A DNA stretch of 64,000 nucleotides from Chloroflexota bacterium (GTDB lineage: Bacteria; Chloroflexota; Dehalococcoidia; Lucifugimonadales; Lucifugimonadaceae), in contig JAQBUH010000004.1 in the NCBI GenBank assembly GCA_027624075.1, forward strand, positions 1-64,000. Reading direction: 5' to 3'. The notes under the pieces were generated by a model that worked only from the letters and a program-made list of their open reading frames with translations, made no database searches and had not been told where the DNA came from. Positions 7,833-17,014 of this stretch are shown here, one piece after another. Made by a program: the position numbers and the translations under genes. Every line of letters begins with the position of its first letter. Position 1 is the first letter of the stretch.

Positions 7833-9950
7833 ATGACAACACTCTCCACCGACCGGCGATTCGAGATCGTCTCCGACTTCCAGCCGACGGGCGATCAGCC
7901 GACGGCCATCGAGGCGCTGGTAGACGGCATCGGCCCTCGTGGCCTGAAGCACCAGACGCTCCTCGGTGTGACGGGCTCGGGCAAGACCTTCACTATGGCC
8001 GAGGTCATCGAGAAGACCCAGCGCCCCACGCTCATCATCGCCCACAACAAGACACTCGCGGCGCAGTTGGCCTCAGAGTTCCAGGAGTTCTTCCCCCACA
8101 ACTCCGTCCAGTACTTCGTCTCCTACTACGACTACTACCAGCCGGAGGCGTACGTCCCGCAGTCCGACACCTACATCGAGAAGGAGTCGGACATCAATGA
8201 GGAGATCGACCGGCTGCGTCACGCCGCAACCCGCTCACTCCTCACGCGCCGGGACACCATCATCGTCGCATCGGTCTCGTGCATCTACGGCCTCGGCTCG
8301 CCGGAGGAGTACAGGGCAATCGTGCTCAACATCAAGAGGGGCACGGAGCCAGGCCTGCGGAAGGTCGTGCGGAAGCTCGTAGACATGTACTACGAGCGCA
8401 ACGACATGGAGATGACGCGCGGCCGCTTCCGGCTGCGCGGCGACACTCTGGAGATCATGCCCGCGTATGAGGAGCTTGCGGTGCGTGTGCAGTTCTTTGG
8501 CGATGAGGTGGAGCGCATCACGCAGCTTGACCCTCTCACCGGCGAGGTGCTGGCCGAGCTGGACGAGCTGGACATATTCCCCGGCAAGCACTTCATCACG
8601 CCGGAGGAGCAGTTCGGTGAGGCGCTTAAGGAGATCCAGGAAGAGCTGGACCAGCAACTCGAGTTCTTCCGCGGCCAGGGCAAGCTGCTGGAGGCGGAGC
8701 GCATTGAGCAGCGGACCCGCTTTGACCTGGAGATGCTTCGTGAGACCGGCACCTGTGCGGGCATCGAAAACTACTCAAGGCCTCTTGGGCGGCGGCCAGC
8801 GGGCTCTGCGCCGTGGACGCTGCTCGACTACTTCCCGGACGACTACCTGATATTCATCGACGAGTCGCACATCACGCTGCCGCAGATTCGCGGCATGTTC
8901 CACGGCGACCTGGCGCGCAAGCGGACGCTGGTCGACTTCGGCTTCCGGCTGCCATCGGCGATCGACAACCGCCCGCTGTCGTTCGAGGAGTTCGAGGCGC
9001 GGGTCAACCAGATCCTGTACGTCTCCGCAACGCCGGGCCCATACGAGAAGGCGCACGAGGAGCAGCGCGTTGAGCAGATCATCCGGCCGACCGGACTGAT
9101 CGACCCTGTGATCGAGGTGAGGCCGACCGAGGGCCAGATCGACGACCTGCTGTACGAGATCCAGGAGACGACGAAGAAGAACCAGCGGGTGCTGGTGACG
9201 ACGCTGACGAAGCGTATGGCGGAGGAGCTTGCGGACTACCTGCGCGAGATGGGCGTCCGCGTCCACTACCTGCACTCGGAGATCCACACGCTGGAGCGGA
9301 CGGAGATACTGCGTGACCTGCGCCTCGGCGTTTACGACGTTGTGGTCGGAATCAACCTGCTGCGAGAGGGGCTGGACCTGCCTGAGGTCTCCCTGGTGGC
9401 GATCCTGGACGCAGACAAAGAGGGCTACCTGCGGTCGAATACGTCGCTGATCCAGACGGTTGGCAGGGCGGCGCGGCACGAGGATGGCCGCGTGATCATG
9501 TACGCGGACCGCGTTACGGCTTCGATGCAGGATGCGATCGGTGAGACTGACCGGAGGCGGGTGATCCAGGCCGCTCACAACGCCGAGCATGGCATCGTGC
9601 CGCAGTCGATCATCAAAGAGGTGCGTGACATCACGCAGCGTGTGCGCCAGGTGGCAGAGACGAAGACGCCTTACGTTACGGCCGGCGATCTGCCGAGGGA
9701 TGACCTGTTGAGGCTGGTGAAGGATATCGAGAGGCAGATGAAGCGGGCGGCGCGGGAGCTTGAGTTCGAGAAGGCTGCGATGCTGCGTGACCAGGTTATG
9801 GACCTGCGAAAGGTGCTGGCCTTGACCGATGGCCCCGGGGGCCGGAGCGGCGGGAGCGGCTCGCCAGACCCTGAGCCGGGACGAGAGGTTGAGCTGGCAA
9901 GCGATGAGGATGAGGAAGAGCTGGACGAAGTGCCGCGGGAGATGAGGTAG
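7833..9950 (+). CDS. uvrB: UvrABC excision nuclease subunit B
   Basis: UvrB is the damage-verifying helicase of nucleotide excision repair. It loads onto DNA with UvrA and then recruits UvrC. The 705-residue product shows [11 protein letters not shown], Walker [13 protein letters not shown], the damage-probing hairpin region [11 protein letters not shown], the DESH helicase box (IFIDESH), [10 protein letters not shown], the QTVGRAARH motif VI, and a C-terminal UVR segment ([11 protein letters not shown]). An acidic tail follows. An in-frame GTG at 7743 would add 30 residues unlike the family, so ATG 7833 is preferred. Confidence 0.97.
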   Translation: MTTLSTDRRFEIVSDFQPTGDQPTAIEALVDGIGPRGLKHQTLLGVTGSGKTFTMAEVIEKTQRPTLIIAHNKTLAAQLASEFQEFFPHNSVQYFVSYYDYYQPEAYVPQSDTYIEKESDINEEIDRLRHAATRSLLTRRDTIIVASVSCIYGLGSPEEYRAIVLNIKRGTEPGLRKVVRKLVDMYYERNDMEMTRGRFRLRGDTLEIMPAYEELAVRVQFFGDEVERITQLDPLTGEVLAELDELDIFPGKHFITPEEQFGEALKEIQEELDQQLEFFRGQGKLLEAERIEQRTRFDLEMLRETGTCAGIENYSRPLGRRPAGSAPWTLLDYFPDDYLIFIDESHITLPQIRGMFHGDLARKRTLVDFGFRLPSAIDNRPLSFEEFEARVNQILYVSATPGPYEKAHEEQRVEQIIRPTGLIDPVIEVRPTEGQIDDLLYEIQETTKKNQRVLVTTLTKRMAEELADYLREMGVRVHYLHSEIHTLERTEILRDLRLGVYDVVVGINLLREGLDLPEVSLVAILDADKEGYLRSNTSLIQTVGRAARHEDGRVIMYADRVTASMQDAIGETDRRRVIQAAHNAEHGIVPQSIIKEVRDITQRVRQVAETKTPYVTAGDLPRDDLLRLVKDIERQMKRAARELEFEKAAMLRDQVMDLRKVLALTDGPGGRSGGSGSPDPEPGREVELASDEDEEELDEVPREMR

Positions 9951-10083
9951 GTATCGGTGCGGCTCAACCGCGGCAGTCCCTGATGAGGCGGCGGCGTTGA
10001 TGTCATCCCGAGCGTAGCTGAGTGATCTTACTCGTAGCGAGATTGATGGTCGGGACCGCGGCAAAGTGCGTCATTATGCGCCG
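9951..10083. repeat. REP-like intergenic sequence after uvrB
   Basis: The segment near 9998-10035 contains GTCATCCCGAGCGTAGCTGAGT, a palindromic intergenic motif of the GTCAT(T/C)C(T/C)GAGC type. Related copies occur at about 23610, 23820 and 56950-57180. No gene is seen here. Confidence 0.4.
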
Positions 10084-10185
10084 ATCACCCTGACACCGGC
10101 CCAAACTCGTATCGCAGCGTCTCCTGCGCCAGCCTGTAGCCGATGCGCTGGTAGATGGAGTTTGCGCTACGGCCGGTCTGATCGT
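10084..10185 (-). pseudogene. C-terminal remnant of a GNAT acetyltransferase
   Basis: On the minus strand, a short frame ending in TGA at 10084-10086 reads SANSIYQRIGYRLAQETLRYEF. This matches the acetyl-CoA-binding C-terminal signature (NSIYQ-IGY) of GNAT enzymes. No matching N-terminal domain is found upstream on that strand, where the MFS gene ends at 10344. It appears to be a leftover fragment. A separate GNAT N-terminal remnant lies at 12939. The gap up to 10343 holds nothing else. Confidence 0.45.
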
Positions 10186-10343
10186 TCGAGGTGGCGCTTG
10201 ACTCCGCAGGAATCGGACGGGTCACGCAACTGCCCGGTAATTGGCAGTGTGGCCGCTCCGCTCACTATGACACGCCCCGGAACGCGCCTGTCGTCGCTGA
10301 CCGAAACAGGCGATGTCCTACGCCGGAAACCGCACGCAGCGCG

Positions 10344-11684
10344 CTACTCCATCTTGCGCAGGCGGGCGTTGCCGAATATGAAGATTACGGACGCCACCAG
10401 CAGCACCACGGACATGCCGAGCGCGGCCGTCGACGCCCCGAAATGCTCCACCGCGAAGCCGAGCGGCAGCACAGCGACCGGCATCAGGCCGAAAGACATC
10501 ATGAGCAGGCTCATCATGCGGGAGCGGTACTGGTCGTCTGTCTCCTCCATGATGAGCGCCTGTCCAAGCCCCCACCTGATCGTCTCGCCAAAGCCGATAC
10601 CTATCATGAGGATGGCGCCGACCAGGTAGAACGGCAGGGAAGCTATGAAGAATAGCGATGCGCCCGATATGACTCCGGCGCTGAGCAGGACCAGCCCCCT
10701 GTGCTGCCCCTTCCGCAGGCTGGCAGACAGTAGCGATGCCGCAAGTCCGCCGACGCCGACCATCGTCGCAAGCACGCCAACGCCCTCGGGGCTGACTCCA
10801 TACAGGTCCTTTGCGAACACAGGGAGCAGCATCCTGAACGGCATTGAGAGTAGCGCCAGCATCACGCTGTAGATCAGCATCACACGGACGATCCGGTTGC
10901 CGAGCGCATATGCGAAGCCGCCCTTGATGTTCTCCAGCACCGATTGCCTGGCGGCGTCTCCTGACGGATACATCCTGGGGATCAGCCCTGTTAGCAGCAC
11001 CGCTGCGATCATCATCCCTGTCACGGTGAGGTACGCGGCCTCGGGGCCGCCAAGGCCGTAGATCACCCCGCCGATTCCCGGAGCTGCGACGTTCATCAGG
11101 CTCATGGCCATGGCGTTCAGTGCGACGGCGTTCCCAACCCGCTCTTTGCCAACAAGCTTCGGTATCGCCGCCTGACGAGCGGGCATCTGCACCGCGAACA
11201 TCGCGCCCTGCACTATCGAGACCGCAAAAAGGTGCGTCCAGTGCACTGAGCCGGTTATGACCAGGACTGCGACGACGCCCGCGGCCACGGCGTTGACCGC
11301 CTGGCCGATCTGGATGAGCAGCCTCCGCTCCATCCTGTCTCCGAGCACGCCTCCGAATAGCGAGACGAGCAGCAGGCTGGGGGCGAACCCCATGGCGACA
11401 ACCGAGGTCAGGACGGCGTTGTTTGTGAGGTCATAGACAAGGATGCCGCGGGCGATCATCTGCATCTGGAACCCGCCCATTGAGAGCAGCATTCCAAACC
11501 AGAGGAGCCGGAACTCCCGGTTGCTTAGCGATGAAAAAGTCCGCGCTGCCCAGGTGATGAACCCGCCGTGCTGAGCGGCGACAGGCTCAGTTGCAGTGAC
11601 AGGCGCGTCGATCTCGATCCCTGGCGCAGGTTCTGTCGGATCGACTTTCGAACTGGTTGCCAAACGGACGGCTTCCTCTCGCAA
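10344..11684 (-). CDS. MFS transporter (EntS/MFS_3-like exporter)
   Basis: The 446-residue protein has about 12 predicted membrane helices and an N-terminal cytoplasmic stretch of some 50 residues. SNREFRLLWFGMLLSMGG begins the first helix, and GGVLGDRMERRLLI is the MFS loop 2-3 motif. This arrangement resembles the MFS_3 group, which includes the enterobactin exporter EntS. The gene stands alone on the minus strand, with a 361-bp divergent gap before the next plus-strand gene. The substrate is unknown; efflux is the likeliest direction from the family. Confidence 0.85.
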   Translation of the reverse strand: MREEAVRLATSSKVDPTEPAPGIEIDAPVTATEPVAAQHGGFITWAARTFSSLSNREFRLLWFGMLLSMGGFQMQMIARGILVYDLTNNAVLTSVVAMGFAPSLLLVSLFGGVLGDRMERRLLIQIGQAVNAVAAGVVAVLVITGSVHWTHLFAVSIVQGAMFAVQMPARQAAIPKLVGKERVGNAVALNAMAMSLMNVAAPGIGGVIYGLGGPEAAYLTVTGMMIAAVLLTGLIPRMYPSGDAARQSVLENIKGGFAYALGNRIVRVMLIYSVMLALLSMPFRMLLPVFAKDLYGVSPEGVGVLATMVGVGGLAASLLSASLRKGQHRGLVLLSAGVISGASLFFIASLPFYLVGAILMIGIGFGETIRWGLGQALIMEETDDQYRSRMMSLLMMSFGLMPVAVLPLGFAVEHFGASTAALGMSVVLLVASVIFIFGNARLRKME

Positions 11685-12045
11685 GCGAGGGTTCAGAGCG
11701 GGAACACGAAAAGATCAGGCCGTTATCTTCGAGAACGGTTCGGCGAGAAGAGCTCGATGAGAAGAGTTCGGTTTCCCCGGTTTGTCACGAGGAGCCAGTA
11801 TAGACCCGTGACCGGCCAGAGATGCTGACCAACGGGTCCATAGCCGATGACCACAGCCTGTTGACACGGCAGATGACATTCGCCCGAGTGCGGACAACGA
11901 TTCCACAGGAGGGTGACGGTGCGGAGGGATGGGTTCGGGCGCCTCTCCAGTCACTTTACGTATGAGCCAGGAACCAATTGTGCCAGGCGCGTATTTATGT
12001 AATTATGTAATTAACTACCTGCAACATACATGAAAGCGAAAAGCC
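11685..12045. other. Divergent intergenic region with a TTATGTAA direct repeat
   Basis: No gene is seen in this gap between divergently transcribed genes. Two adjacent copies of TTATGTAA at 11995-12010 form an AT-rich patch, unusual in this GC-rich sequence, ending about 35 bp before the downstream ATG. It could hold a promoter -10 element or an operator half-site pair. Confidence 0.4.
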
Positions 12046-12579
12046 ATGCCTGTTGACACAACCGAGATAAAGACCTGGTTCAAGAAGCGGCTGCCCGAAG
12101 ACTGGTACTCATTCAACGAAGGGTTCGACTCCGAGGTCCAGGTGCTTGCCGACCGGGATGAGATCGTCCTGATTGGTCCTCTGGCCGAACCCGATCTCGC
12201 CGCTGGCGCGGATGCTGACGCGGTGGAAACGGCCCGGCGAGCGTCGGTAAAGACCTGGCGGCAGCAGACCCGTGACAGGCGAATAGAGATTGCCGCCGAG
12301 GCGCAGGAGCGGTTCGGGAAGCACGTCTCATGGGGCGCTTCGATTGGCGGCGACAGGTTCCTCTTCACCCACATCAGCGTGCCGACAATGACCCGGCTCA
12401 AGATCACAGAGCGGCAGGTGCTCGACACACTCGTCGACGCTGGAGTTGCCTCGTCACGCAGCGAGGCGCTGGCCTGGTGCGTGCGTTACGCGGGCCGGAA
12501 AGAGGAGCAGTGGCTGAATGACCTGAAGGCGGCGTTCATGTCGGTCTCAGAGGTCCGTGCGAAAGGGCCGGCGGCCTAG
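12046..12579 (+). CDS. Conserved-looking hypothetical protein (177 aa)
   Basis: I do not recognise a family. The protein starts with an acidic and aromatic region (WFKKRLPEDWYSFNEGF), followed by a short beta-rich part (EVQVLADRDEIVLIGPL) and a helical Arg-rich middle. The C-terminal segment (LKITERQVLDTLVDAGVASSRSEALAWCVRY) resembles the register of ribbon-helix-helix or antitoxin-type dimerisation segments seen in some small regulators, but this is weak. Codon usage is like that of the neighbours, with no stop or frame problem. It lies just after an AT-rich likely promoter patch. Confidence 0.65.
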   Translation: MPVDTTEIKTWFKKRLPEDWYSFNEGFDSEVQVLADRDEIVLIGPLAEPDLAAGADADAVETARRASVKTWRQQTRDRRIEIAAEAQERFGKHVSWGASIGGDRFLFTHISVPTMTRLKITERQVLDTLVDAGVASSRSEALAWCVRYAGRKEEQWLNDLKAAFMSVSEVRAKGPAA

Positions 12580-12649
12580 CACGCCCGCGGAGCGATTCCC
12601 GCGAGCTATCGGCGCATGCCGTAGCTGATCTGAACTGGAGGAGACTGAG

Positions 12650-12904
12650 ATGTTCAAGATGATCGGCCAGGTCCTTCTCGCCCCCCTCTTTGTGGTGGCG
12701 TTCGCTCTCAGGCTGGCGCTATTTTTACCGTTCGCAGCGCTGTTCCTGTTGCCCGTGCTCATAATGCGCCCGCGCCTCATCCTGAGAGCGCCGCGCATGT
12801 TCAAGTACATGCTGATGGCGAAGCGGGATGTGGGGACCGGCTGCGGACCCGGTGGACGGCAGCGGATCGACCTTGAGATGGTCGAAGAGCCTCTCCGAAT
12901 CTGA
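12650..12904 (+). CDS. Small membrane protein (84 aa)
   Basis: ATG 12650 is preceded by GGAGGAGA at a good distance. The product has two closely spaced hydrophobic stretches (LLAPLFVVAFALRLALFL and FAALFLLPVLIM), then a basic and polar cytoplasmic-type tail containing RQRIDLEMVEE. No family is recognised. It lies 70 bp after the 177-residue unknown gene on the same strand and may be cotranscribed with it. Confidence 0.6.
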   Translation: MFKMIGQVLLAPLFVVAFALRLALFLPFAALFLLPVLIMRPRLILRAPRMFKYMLMAKRDVGTGCGPGGRQRIDLEMVEEPLRI

Positions 12905-12926
12905 CCGGTTCAGTACAGTTGCCGGT

Positions 12927-13178
12927 GTGAGCCTCCCTATGGTCACCTACCGCGCCTGTACCGAAAACGACGTAGACGCTGTGCTGCGGCTATGGCGGAC
13001 AAGCGGCGCCGTTGCCGGCTCGACCGACACCCGGGCGTCTCTGCTGACACGACTTGAGCGGGATCAAGAGCTGTTCGTGCTGGCCCACGCTCAGGATCTT
13101 CCAGGTTCTGGCAGGATCTGGCCCAATATGAACAAAATTCATGACCTCCAGAGTCCAGTATTCGCCCGGCTTTGGTAA
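12927..13178 (+). pseudogene. GNAT acetyltransferase, N-terminal remnant
   Basis: From ATG 12939 (or GTG 12927) the product begins VTYRACTENDVDAVLRLWR, then GSTDTRASLLTRLERD and LFVLAHA. This is the standard first third of a GNAT acetyltransferase. After about residue 50 the sequence loses all similarity (no V/I-G-x-x-x-G acetyl-CoA loop) and stops. The downstream frames do not recover the domain, so it looks like a deletion remnant. It is not simply continuous with the C-terminal fragment at 10084, which is on the opposite strand. Confidence 0.6.
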
Positions 13179-13271
13179 ACTTGAGTTGTCGCCGAGCCGG
13201 GTGGCGCACCGCTGCGCCGGTGGGCTCGCGCTTCTGGGCTGATGACCCGTACTTGACCAGGACCCTGAAAC

Positions 13272-13574
13272 ATGGCACTGACAAAACAAGATGTTTACGA
13301 CGCGCTTAAGGATGTCTACGACCCTGAGATCCCTGTCAACGTTGTTGACCTGGGTCTGATCTACAACGTGGAGGTCGAAGACGGCGACGTTCATGTCGAG
13401 ATGACGCTGACGGCGCAGGGATGCGGCATGGGGCCGTACATCGCCCAGCAGGCCGAGTGGCGCGTGGCCGAACTCGAAGAGGTTGAGGATGTCCAGGTCG
13501 ACGTGGTGTTTGACCCTCCATGGAACCCTGAGATGATCACCGAGGACGGCAAGCGCCTTCTGGGCATCGACTAA
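13272..13574 (+). CDS. MIP18/DUF59 (SufT-like) iron-sulfur assembly protein
   Basis: This 100-residue protein spans a complete MIP18/DUF59 domain: DVYDPEIPVNVVDLGLIY, then MTLTAQGCGMGPYIA with the conserved reactive Cys, and VVFDPPWNPEMI. Family members help mature iron-sulfur proteins. It is followed 76 bp later by an Mrp-type ATPase that lacks the N-terminal DUF59 domain present in many Mrp proteins. The two genes therefore look like a split version of one assembly factor. Confidence 0.9.
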   Translation: MALTKQDVYDALKDVYDPEIPVNVVDLGLIYNVEVEDGDVHVEMTLTAQGCGMGPYIAQQAEWRVAELEEVEDVQVDVVFDPPWNPEMITEDGKRLLGID

Positions 13575-13650
13575 CGCCGCCTCACGCCTGCTAACGCAAC
13601 TGGGACCAACGCGGAAAGGGCCATGGCGCCATCGTGACGCGCCTCTGAAC

Positions 13651-14466
13651 ATGACATCACCACGGAAACTGACACCGCAGGAAGAGGCCCGGCTGGGACA
13701 GGTGCGCAAGCAGTTCCAGCAGCGCAAGGCCGTCTCAGACAAGCTGAGCCACATCAAGAAGCGCATTGGCGTCTACAGCGGCAAAGGCGGAGTCGGCAAG
13801 ACGACCGTCGCAGTGAACCTGGCTGTGATGCTGGCGCAGGAAGGCGCAAACGTCGCCATATTCGATTGCGATATCGACTGCCCCAATGTGGCGCGCGTCC
13901 TGCGGATCTCCGAGGGCCCGAGACAGGATGAAGAGGGCAGGTTCCACCCGTCTTCCCGCTTCGGCGTCAAGGTGATGTCGATGTCGTTCTTCCAGGAGAA
14001 GGAAGACGAGGCGATCATCTGGCGCGGCCCGATGATCCACAACGCCATCAACCAGTTCCTCCAGATGACCGAGTGGGGCGAGCTCGACTATATGATCGTC
14101 GACCTGCCGCCGGGAACTTCTGACGCGCCGCTAACGGTCATGCAGACGTTGAACCTGGATGGCTTCGTTGTGGTGAGCACGCCGCAGGAGCTGGCGGCGC
14201 TGGACGCCAGGCGCTCCATCAATATGATCAAAAAGATGAACCTGAGGGTGCTTGGCGTTGTGGAGAACATGTCTGGCGGCATGTTCGGCACAGGCGCCGG
14301 TGAGGACCTGGCGAACGAACTTGACCTGCCGTTCCTGGGCCGCGTGACGATGCGCGCCGAGTTCCTGGACTCGAAACAGCCCGCGGTCCTGGAATCGGAC
14401 GCCATCGCGGACGAGTTCTCGGAGATCGCCATGAAGGTGAGGAAGCTGGCCGAGTCCGAGGTCTAG
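13651..14466 (+). CDS. Mrp/NBP35-type P-loop ATPase (iron-sulfur carrier)
   Basis: The 271-residue protein begins with a charged helix (EEARLGQVRKQFQQRK), then the deviant Walker A GVYSGKGGVGKTT. These are followed by FDCDIDCPNV, MSFFQEKED, IWRGPMIHNAINQF and the Walker B-like MIVDLPPGTSDAPL. This is the ApbC/Nbp35 scaffold family that carries and transfers Fe-S clusters. It lies directly after the DUF59 gene on the same strand, supporting joint function. The CxxC pair typical of the C-terminal end of some members is not obvious here; only VVENMSGGMFG is present where Cys residues often lie. Confidence 0.88.
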   Translation: MTSPRKLTPQEEARLGQVRKQFQQRKAVSDKLSHIKKRIGVYSGKGGVGKTTVAVNLAVMLAQEGANVAIFDCDIDCPNVARVLRISEGPRQDEEGRFHPSSRFGVKVMSMSFFQEKEDEAIIWRGPMIHNAINQFLQMTEWGELDYMIVDLPPGTSDAPLTVMQTLNLDGFVVVSTPQELAALDARRSINMIKKMNLRVLGVVENMSGGMFGTGAGEDLANELDLPFLGRVTMRAEFLDSKQPAVLESDAIADEFSEIAMKVRKLAESEV

Positions 14467-14470
14467 CAGC

Positions 14471-15127
14471 TCACGCCGAGAACTCTACCTTGAATCGCGC
14501 GCCGCAGGCGCCGCACCGCTTTTCGGCGCCGTCTGCGGTCAGGCCGGCGCCGCCGCAGTTCGGGCAGAAGCCGGCCGCTCGCCCAGGCTTCACTTCCTCC
14601 TGCCCGCCAGCCGCCAGCTCTCCCCTGCTCGCCCGGTGCAACACTGGCACGGCGAGAGTGACCGCTGCGAGCAGCACGCCCACCACGCCCATCGTCCGGG
14701 CGAAGGTCTCTGAGTCGGTCACGTTCGATTCCCAGGTGACGGTGATGACCATGACGACCAGGTAAGGCGGCGCTAACCGGCTGAGTGAGAGCAGCGCTCC
14801 GTGCGCAGTCCCGGAGCCGATGAAAATGGCGGTTGTCGCGGCCTTGCTGATGTTTTCCGACCCAAACTCGTCCCATGCCCCGTATACGAGAATCGAGAAT
14901 CCGATGATTGACGCCACTGCGCCCGCTTCAGGAACGTACTTGAGCGAGCAGCGCGTCCGGGCCGCCATGTTCGCCAGCGTGAGCACCGCGCCGCCAGTGA
15001 CGGAGAGGCTCGTGATGAGGATCTTTCCATCGAGGTCTGAGAAGTCGCCGCTGACGATCGCGACAATAGCGATCACGGCGTTGACCGCGATCGAGGCGAG
15101 AACGAACCTGAGCGCGTAACGGTTCAT
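14471..15127 (-). CDS. Membrane protein with C-terminal zinc ribbon
   Basis: From ATG 15127, the protein has about six hydrophobic stretches, including FVLASIAVNAVIAIVAIV, LITSLSVTGGAVLTLAN, ASIIGFSILVYGAW and PYLVVMVITVTW. A soluble tail ends in a zinc ribbon, CPNC then CGAC 15 residues on. A start at 15223 would add an Arg-rich stretch ahead of the first helix and is less likely. Its end lies 4 bp from the end of the Mrp gene (convergent). The function is unknown. Confidence 0.72.
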   Translation of the reverse strand: MNRYALRFVLASIAVNAVIAIVAIVSGDFSDLDGKILITSLSVTGGAVLTLANMAARTRCSLKYVPEAGAVASIIGFSILVYGAWDEFGSENISKAATTAIFIGSGTAHGALLSLSRLAPPYLVVMVITVTWESNVTDSETFARTMGVVGVLLAAVTLAVPVLHRASRGELAAGGQEEVKPGRAAGFCPNCGGAGLTADGAEKRCGACGARFKVEFSA

Positions 15128-15328
15128 GTCAAGTGCTTCCGCTGGGCCTTGCCAGATGCCAGGACGGCGCCCGGCCCTGTCGCCGGCCCGGCGGACACCA
15201 TTCTCACCGGCGCGGCCGCTCAATGCAGCGTCGGCGCATGAGAGTTACGTGCGGTTCGCGTAGATACGTTCGCCGGCCCGGATGGACGGTCTAGCCGGAG
15301 TGGAAGGTTTGACGGACCGGGCGGCAGG

Positions 15329-16207
15329 TTACCGCAGCTTCGGGCCTGTGAAGAGCCGGACCGTGTCGTGGAGGGTGCGGGCCCTGTCCACAGTCTCCGG
15401 TCGCTCGTGGCCAATGGACGAGTCTGCGATCATCTGGAACGTCTCTGCGCTTCCCTGGTGAAACTTCGGCGTGACGCCGTCAGAGGCGAACGTCTCAGCG
15501 ATCTCCTCCATCTCACCGATCCATCTGAACGCCCGAGCCGAAAGCGCCGCCACACCCTGCATCCGCTTCACCGTCTCAGGCTGACTCGACTCCATCTCGG
15601 CGATCAACTCGTCGTACGTGCCGAGTGACTCGGCAGCCGCCAGCGTTGCCGTGTACAGCGCCTGCGTGCCCTTGGTGATGGCTGCGTAGCACATCTTGAT
15701 GGCGGATGCGCGGCCGATCTCGCCGCCCATCAGCGGGACGGATATGCCCCTGCCGTCCAGTTCGCCAAGCACCGCCTCATGGGGGCCGGAGGCGTAAAAA
15801 CGGGGAGGCGCGCCGCCACGCGGCGGACTCCCGATGATGCCCGCGTCTATGAAGCGTCCGCCTGCGGCTTCAATAACCGCTCCAATTCGTTTTGCGGTCG
15901 CTGGCGAAACGGCGTTGCAGTCAGCGAACGCGACGGGCTCGCCAACTGCAGATATCTCCTCGGCTACATCGCCAGCCAGCGACTCCGCATGCGAAGGCGC
16001 AAGTATCGAGAGGATGAGGTCTGCGCGGCTAACCACGCCTGCCAGCGTCCCGGCGTCTTCGAGTCCGGATTTAGCGGCCAGCGCCTTCGTCCGCTCACTT
16101 CTGCCAGAAAGAGATGTGATGACGGTGAAGCCGTTCGACTTGAGCGCGGCGGCGACCGCACTGCCCATGTCACCGGGACTCAGCACGGCGATCGTCTTTA
16201 CAGGCAT
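15329..16207 (-). CDS. NAD(P)-dependent 6-phosphogluconate dehydrogenase-like protein (DUF1932 C-terminus)
   Basis: The 292-residue protein has an N-terminal Rossmann fold (IAVLSPGDMGSAVAAAL), a DLILSILAPS strand and a DCNAVSP segment, then FIDAGIIGSPPR as in beta-hydroxyacid dehydrogenases. The C-terminal part (GGEIGRASAIKMCYAAITKG) carries the conserved Lys region and the DUF1932 helices. Members oxidise beta-hydroxy acids, but the substrate is not assignable. Next on the same strand upstream are the DsbA-family gene and the SelA-like gene, all reading the same way. Confidence 0.85.
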   Translation of the reverse strand: MPVKTIAVLSPGDMGSAVAAALKSNGFTVITSLSGRSERTKALAAKSGLEDAGTLAGVVSRADLILSILAPSHAESLAGDVAEEISAVGEPVAFADCNAVSPATAKRIGAVIEAAGGRFIDAGIIGSPPRGGAPPRFYASGPHEAVLGELDGRGISVPLMGGEIGRASAIKMCYAAITKGTQALYTATLAAAESLGTYDELIAEMESSQPETVKRMQGVAALSARAFRWIGEMEEIAETFASDGVTPKFHQGSAETFQMIADSSIGHERPETVDRARTLHDTVRLFTGPKLR

Positions 16208-16316
16208 GAATCCCTCCGAGTGTCTTGAGCAGTCCGTGACTGAACTCTACCTGACGGGTGAGCTGTACTCACCGGCCACAGACGCGTTCGACGGGCTCTG
16301 TGAGGAGGCCTCGACC

Positions 16317-16976
16317 TCACTCGTGAGTATCGTGACCTGTTCGCCTCTCCTCAAGCACCTTTTCGATGATCTCGGTGAAGGTTTCGATCGGCTGAGCGCC
16401 AACGACGCCGTACTTACCCTCAATCACGAATGACGGCACACCGTTCAGGCCGATCATCATCGCCTCATCGTGCTGCCGCTGCATCATGCCGTCGTAGTGG
16501 CCGGAGTTCAGCCGCGGAGAGAACGTCTCCCAGTCCAGCCCGCACTCGGTCATCAACCGCCGCAGCACTTTCGAGTCACCGAGGTCCTCGGCGTCTTCCC
16601 AGTAGGCCCGGTAGACGCGGCGGTGAAAGGCATCCACCGCGTCTTCGCTAGAGGTCTCAGCGGCAAAGATCGTTGCAGCCTGCGCCGGCCGCGTATAAGG
16701 GATGGTCGTTCCGGGCTCGCGGCGCATCACAATCCCCTCGAACTTCGCCATTGCGGCAATGCGCGGCCACATCGCCTCGCGGTAGTCGCCAGGGCGAGGC
16801 GTCCAGACCTGTCCCTCGGGCGGGATCTCAGGGTGGAGAAAATAGGCGCGGTGATCTACTCGGATCGAGTACCGGCTGCGGAGCTTTTCGAGCCGGGCCA
16901 GCCCGATATAGCACCAGGGTCAGATGTAGTCGTACCAGACCGTGAATGTGATCGGGCGCGCATCAACCTGTGTCAT
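16317..16976 (-). CDS. DsbA/FrnE-family oxidoreductase, probable selenoprotein (UGA at active-site Cys)
   Basis: The frame from ATG 16976 to TGA 16317 is open except for one TGA at 16922-16920 (codon 19). On both sides the sequence is a clear FrnE/2-hydroxychromene-2-carboxylate isomerase-type thioredoxin fold: TFTVWYDYI before the TGA, then PWCYIGLARLEKL. Later come NGVPSFVIEGKYGVVGAQ with cis-Pro181 and an ordinary C-terminus. The TGA falls exactly where the family has the first Cys of its CPWC redox motif, giving U-P-W-C. Translation as selenocysteine is the simplest reading; a Cys-to-stop mutation is the alternative. Gene finders would truncate the gene to a start at 16772. Candidate downstream hairpins are at 16894-16905 and 16872-16896. 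SelA, SelB and tRNA-Sec are not in the window. Confidence 0.78.
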
Positions 16977-17014
16977 GTGCTGCTGCTCTGTCCGGTCATG
17001 GCGTCGCTCTGCCG

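Noticed and set aside
8775-10064. Long minus-strand frame over uvrB (429 codons)
   Set aside because: It is antisense to a certain gene, Arg/His/Leu-rich without domains, and typical of GC-rich third-position bias.
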